Assembly (NCBI RefSeq): GCF_004791165.1
Contig: NZ_SRUZ01000003.1
Coordinates: 682,001-746,000, forward strand
Reading direction: 5' to 3'
Length of the DNA: 64,000 nucleotides
Origin: Mesorhizobium sp. M8A.F.Ca.ET.218.01.1.1
GTDB taxonomy: Bacteria > Pseudomonadota > Alphaproteobacteria > Rhizobiales > Rhizobiaceae
The translations under genes and the position numbers were made by a program. The stretch's first letter is position 1. Each line of letters opens with the position of its first letter. The notes beneath the pieces were generated by a model, which worked only from the letters and a program-made list of their open reading frames with translations, was not told the DNA's origin and did no database searches. Positions 62,314 through 64,000 of the stretch are shown piece after piece.

Positions 62314-62358
62314 ACACTATCTAGCGTCGAACCTAGCTGCAAACACTAAATATAGTAT
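62314..62358 (-). promoter_or_regulatory. nrdJ promoter with two NrdR-like boxes
   Basis: The box at 62343-62358 matches the published NrdR consensus ACACTATATATAGTGT at 14 of 16 positions. A second, weaker site starts at 62314 (ACACTATCTAGCGT), its centre 30 bases away, three helical turns. On the minus strand TTGCAG (62337-62342), a 17-base spacer and TAGTGT (62314-62319) form a promoter-like pair; the weak box covers the -10 and the strong box abuts the -35. This is the normal geometry for NrdR repression. Confidence 0.7.
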
Positions 62359-62753
62359 TAACAGACAATTTATTCCAGTCCGACAATTCTCCCTTTCGTC
62401 GCCCCATCACCCCACGATCCCAACGCTTTCGCCGGCCTCGTAAACAGGCGAAAATGCGGGCAAAACGCACATAATCCGGGAAAAAGACCGGGCTCAGAAC
62501 TTTCCGGTCGCGCTCTCAACAGGAGCACATGGCCTATAAAAGGCGACTCGTTTCGAGCCGTCAAGGATTCGTTTGCGTAGCTTTTGTGACCCCAACATCT
62601 TGTGTGTCACACATGTGGATAACGGGGATAGAATTGACCGCTGTGGCGGCCATTTTTCCGCCGGCAGGTATGCGCGATCCCGGTGCGTGTACGCGGACTG
62701 CGGAAATATTGTGCCGCGAACTCAAAAAGCCCGGCACGCCGGTGCGCCAGGGA
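62359..62753. other. Intergenic region between nrdJ promoter and pilZ gene
   Basis: About 395 bases with no convincing gene. Contains TGTGGATAA at 62614-62622 (a perfect DnaA-type nonamer) beside a TGTGTGTCACACA stretch. Frames here lack recognisable families. Confidence 0.5.
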
Positions 62754-63065
62754 TCAGCCGTAATGCAGCTTCGGCTTGGGTTCAGTTCCGGTGAACTGGA
62801 CGCCGAGTCGGTCGCTGCGGCGCCAGCGGACCTCGCAGCGATAGGCGACGCCGTCGAGCGGCACATAGAGAAGGAAATGATCGGGAACCCGGGCCTCGAG
62901 CGGTATTTTCAGTTCGGCGCCGCCCGCATGCTGGTTACGCACCATGCAACTCACTTCGGAATTCTGGATACCGGTGATGATCGTTCCACCCTTGAGCACG
63001 CGCGGACGATGCTCGCGCTGGGGCTCGGTGGACTCTTGCTGAAGTGGGTTTACAGGGTTCGCCAT
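62754..63065 (-). CDS. PilZ domain protein
   Basis: A 103-residue protein that is essentially one PilZ domain: REHRPRVLKGGTIITGIQNS, VSCMVRNQHAGGAELKIP, RCEVRWRRSDRLGVQFTG. PilZ domains bind cyclic di-GMP through RxxxR and (D/N)xSxxG. RxxxR is present (REHRPR), but the second motif reads NQHAGG, with the serine replaced by histidine. Binding may be lost or altered. No transmembrane segment. Confidence 0.85.
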   Translation of the reverse strand: MANPVNPLQQESTEPQREHRPRVLKGGTIITGIQNSEVSCMVRNQHAGGAELKIPLEARVPDHFLLYVPLDGVAYRCEVRWRRSDRLGVQFTGTEPKPKLHYG

Positions 63066-63184
63066 CGATGAAACGCGCCAGATTGGCCAATTTCTACCGA
63101 AGAAAAATTAGCAAACCATTCACGCGATACATCACATGGTTGTGAAATGATTACGATCCACGCACGGGGTGGAGGGCCTGCGCC

Positions 63185-63673
63185 CTAGGAGAACCTGCGT
63201 GGGTCGGCGCAGAAATAGGCGATGATCTGACACAGGTCCGGTTCATTGACCATGCGCACCGCTTCGCTGGAATTGACCCATTTGCGGATGCGGGAGTGCT
63301 TTTCCTTCCAGCGGTCGGCGACCTTGTCGACGTGCAGCGGATACACCAGCACCTCGCAAGGCACTTCTTCGCCCGAAGCCAGCACCTTGGCGTAGAAATA
63401 GCGGCCGGCTTCGAGGTGGGAAATGTTTCCGCGCAGTCCCGCTTCCTCGGCGGCCTCGCGCGCTGCCGCTTCGCAGAGCGGCTCCCGAGCTTCCGGCCAG
63501 CCTTTTGGAAGCACCCAGCGGCCGGTATCGCGGCTGGTGATCAGCATGACCTCGACGCCGTTCCCGGCATCGCGCCAGGGCAGGGCGGCAACCTGCAGAC
63601 GACACGGCGCCGTACCAAAGAGTCGCCGGACCCTCTCAGCCAGGTGGTTGTGTGTGGTTGGCCGTGTCAACAT
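63185..63673 (-). CDS. Nudix hydrolase
   Basis: A Nudix family protein of about 162 residues. The Nudix box GWPEAREPLCEAAAREAAEE, followed by AGL, matches GX5EX7REUXEEXGU. The family hydrolyses nucleoside diphosphate derivatives; the tail (WKEKHSRIRKWVNSSEAVRM) is of the diphosphoinositol polyphosphate phosphohydrolase/ MutT-like subgroup. Start at ATG 63673 gives a normal N-terminus but has no strong ribosome site; a TTG at 63742 extends it by 23 residues. Confidence 0.87.
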   Translation of the reverse strand: MLTRPTTHNHLAERVRRLFGTAPCRLQVAALPWRDAGNGVEVMLITSRDTGRWVLPKGWPEAREPLCEAAAREAAEEAGLRGNISHLEAGRYFYAKVLASGEEVPCEVLVYPLHVDKVADRWKEKHSRIRKWVNSSEAVRMVNEPDLCQIIAYFCADPRRFS

Positions 63674-63742
63674 CGGAGAAGCTAGCCCCAAGCCTCCAGA
63701 ATCGTTTGCCGTCTCACGAATCTTACGGCTAATTGTGACCAA

Positions 63743-63885
63743 TAAAAGTAAAAACTTTGGTCAAGCTGGCTGATTCCCGTCAACAGAGGTCGATTTCACA
63801 GGATATCTTGTCGGCGGATCAGTCTGCGCAAGCAAATATTATCGCCGGCGACGGCCTGATTGGGGAAAAAACGGCTTGCCGCGAA
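63743..63885. other. Intergenic region before gpt
   Basis: About 140 AT-rich bases between the Nudix gene and the end of gpt. No gene seen. Confidence 0.5.
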
Positions 63886-64000
63886 TCAACCGGCGTGATC
63901 GTCGGCGATCGGCTTTTGATAGGTGAAACCCATGTCCCAGGGAAAATAGATCCAGGTGTCCTGGCTGACCTCGGTGACGAAAGTATCGACCAGCGGCCGG
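63886..64000 (-). CDS. gpt: Xanthine phosphoribosyltransferase, C-terminal part
   Basis: The last 37 codons of a leftward gene whose start lies beyond the window. The reading [20 protein letters not shown] followed by [11 protein letters not shown] closely follows the C-terminus of E. coli Gpt ([20 protein letters not shown], then WDMG). Gpt converts xanthine and guanine to their nucleotides for purine salvage. The PLP-independent PRPP loop is outside the window. Partial. Confidence 0.8.
   Translation of the reverse strand, partial: RPLVDTFVTEVSQDTWIYFPWDMGFTYQKPIADDHAG

Noticed and set aside
58816..62349. A 1177-residue open frame on the + strand, antisense to nrdJ
   Set aside because: It covers the opposite strand of a clear, complete nrdJ and reads as low-complexity Arg, Glu, Val, Gly, Asp with no family; long antisense frames are common in GC-rich coding DNA.
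62614..62622. DnaA box suggesting an origin
   Set aside because: Only one perfect nonamer, no cluster, no AT-rich unwinding element and no dnaA, parA or rep gene nearby.
62529..63071. A 180-residue + strand frame with a ribosome-site-like start
   Set aside because: Its later half is antisense to the PilZ gene and the composition is not protein-like; no family.
1..64000. CRISPR arrays, tRNA genes, insertion sequences
   Set aside because: No direct repeat array, tRNA T-arm signature or transposase gene was recognised in a reading of both strands.

Overview
The window is a chromosomal segment of a GC-rich alphaproteobacterium of the order Hyphomicrobiales (Rhizobiales), most likely Mesorhizobium or a close relative. 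The basis is the purC-purS-purQ layout with separate purL and purB, the grxD-bolA pair beside purL, a zeta-type ATPase inhibitor (DUF1476), MocR-type regulators, EcfG-type stress promoters and several palindromic repeats of rhizobial type. It carries core metabolism interleaved with accessory catabolic, redox and envelope genes. I saw no rRNA, tRNA, CRISPR array, insertion sequence or integrase.

Layout. 1-5.3 kb: a small stress gene, rpsD with a structured leader, ttcA, an inositol-phosphatase-family gene, a secreted protein and a Bcr/CflA drug exporter. 5.4-15.1 kb: grxD, bolA, purL, a MocR regulator divergent from a DUF1127 gene, then a leftward run purC-purS-(coiled coil)-purQ followed by a GST, a lipoprotein and a membrane protein. 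15.3-23.6 kb: ATPase zeta inhibitor, HpcH aldolase, hydrolase, glyoxalase-fold protein, purB, DUF2259 and DUF2171 genes, a P1 peptidase and a periplasmic binding protein. 23.7-29.2 kb: a rightward, overlapping operon of molybdo-hydroxylase maturation factors (flavin reductase, MoxR ATPase, CoxE-type VWA protein, two-piece XdhC, MoeA/MobA-like fusion) with no catalytic subunit in sight. 29.2-35.6 kb: a hydrolase whose 5' end carries a repeat, DUF1176 and DUF1993 genes, a small DUF1127-like gene, an apparent small-RNA locus, a J-domain-like protein with a probable AUC start, an aldo/keto reductase and a class V aminotransferase.

35.6-45.1 kb is the most distinctive block. It is a leftward nine-gene operon with a divergent LysR regulator: a polar amino acid ABC transporter (four genes), a dimethylformamidase-large-subunit-like protein, a class III omega-transaminase, a BKACE (DUF849) beta-keto acid cleavage enzyme, an acetyltransferase resembling spermidine/spermine acetyltransferase, and a histone-deacetylase-fold acetylpolyamine amidohydrolase. 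Together they look like an uptake and degradation pathway for an amide- or amine-bearing compound that I cannot match to a known route.

45.1-57.3 kb holds thioesterase, ParB-like, SRPBCC, hydrolase, 2OG-Fe(II) oxygenase, GFA, UppP, BTLCP protease, NAGPA-like, DedA and GH25 lysozyme genes, with a decayed second lysozyme tail. 57.4-58.3 kb is a lower-GC XRE/ImmA pair, probably acquired. 58.3-62.4 kb is the B12-dependent ribonucleotide reductase nrdJ with two NrdR-like boxes placed over its apparent promoter. The window ends with a PilZ protein, a Nudix hydrolase and the C-terminus of gpt.
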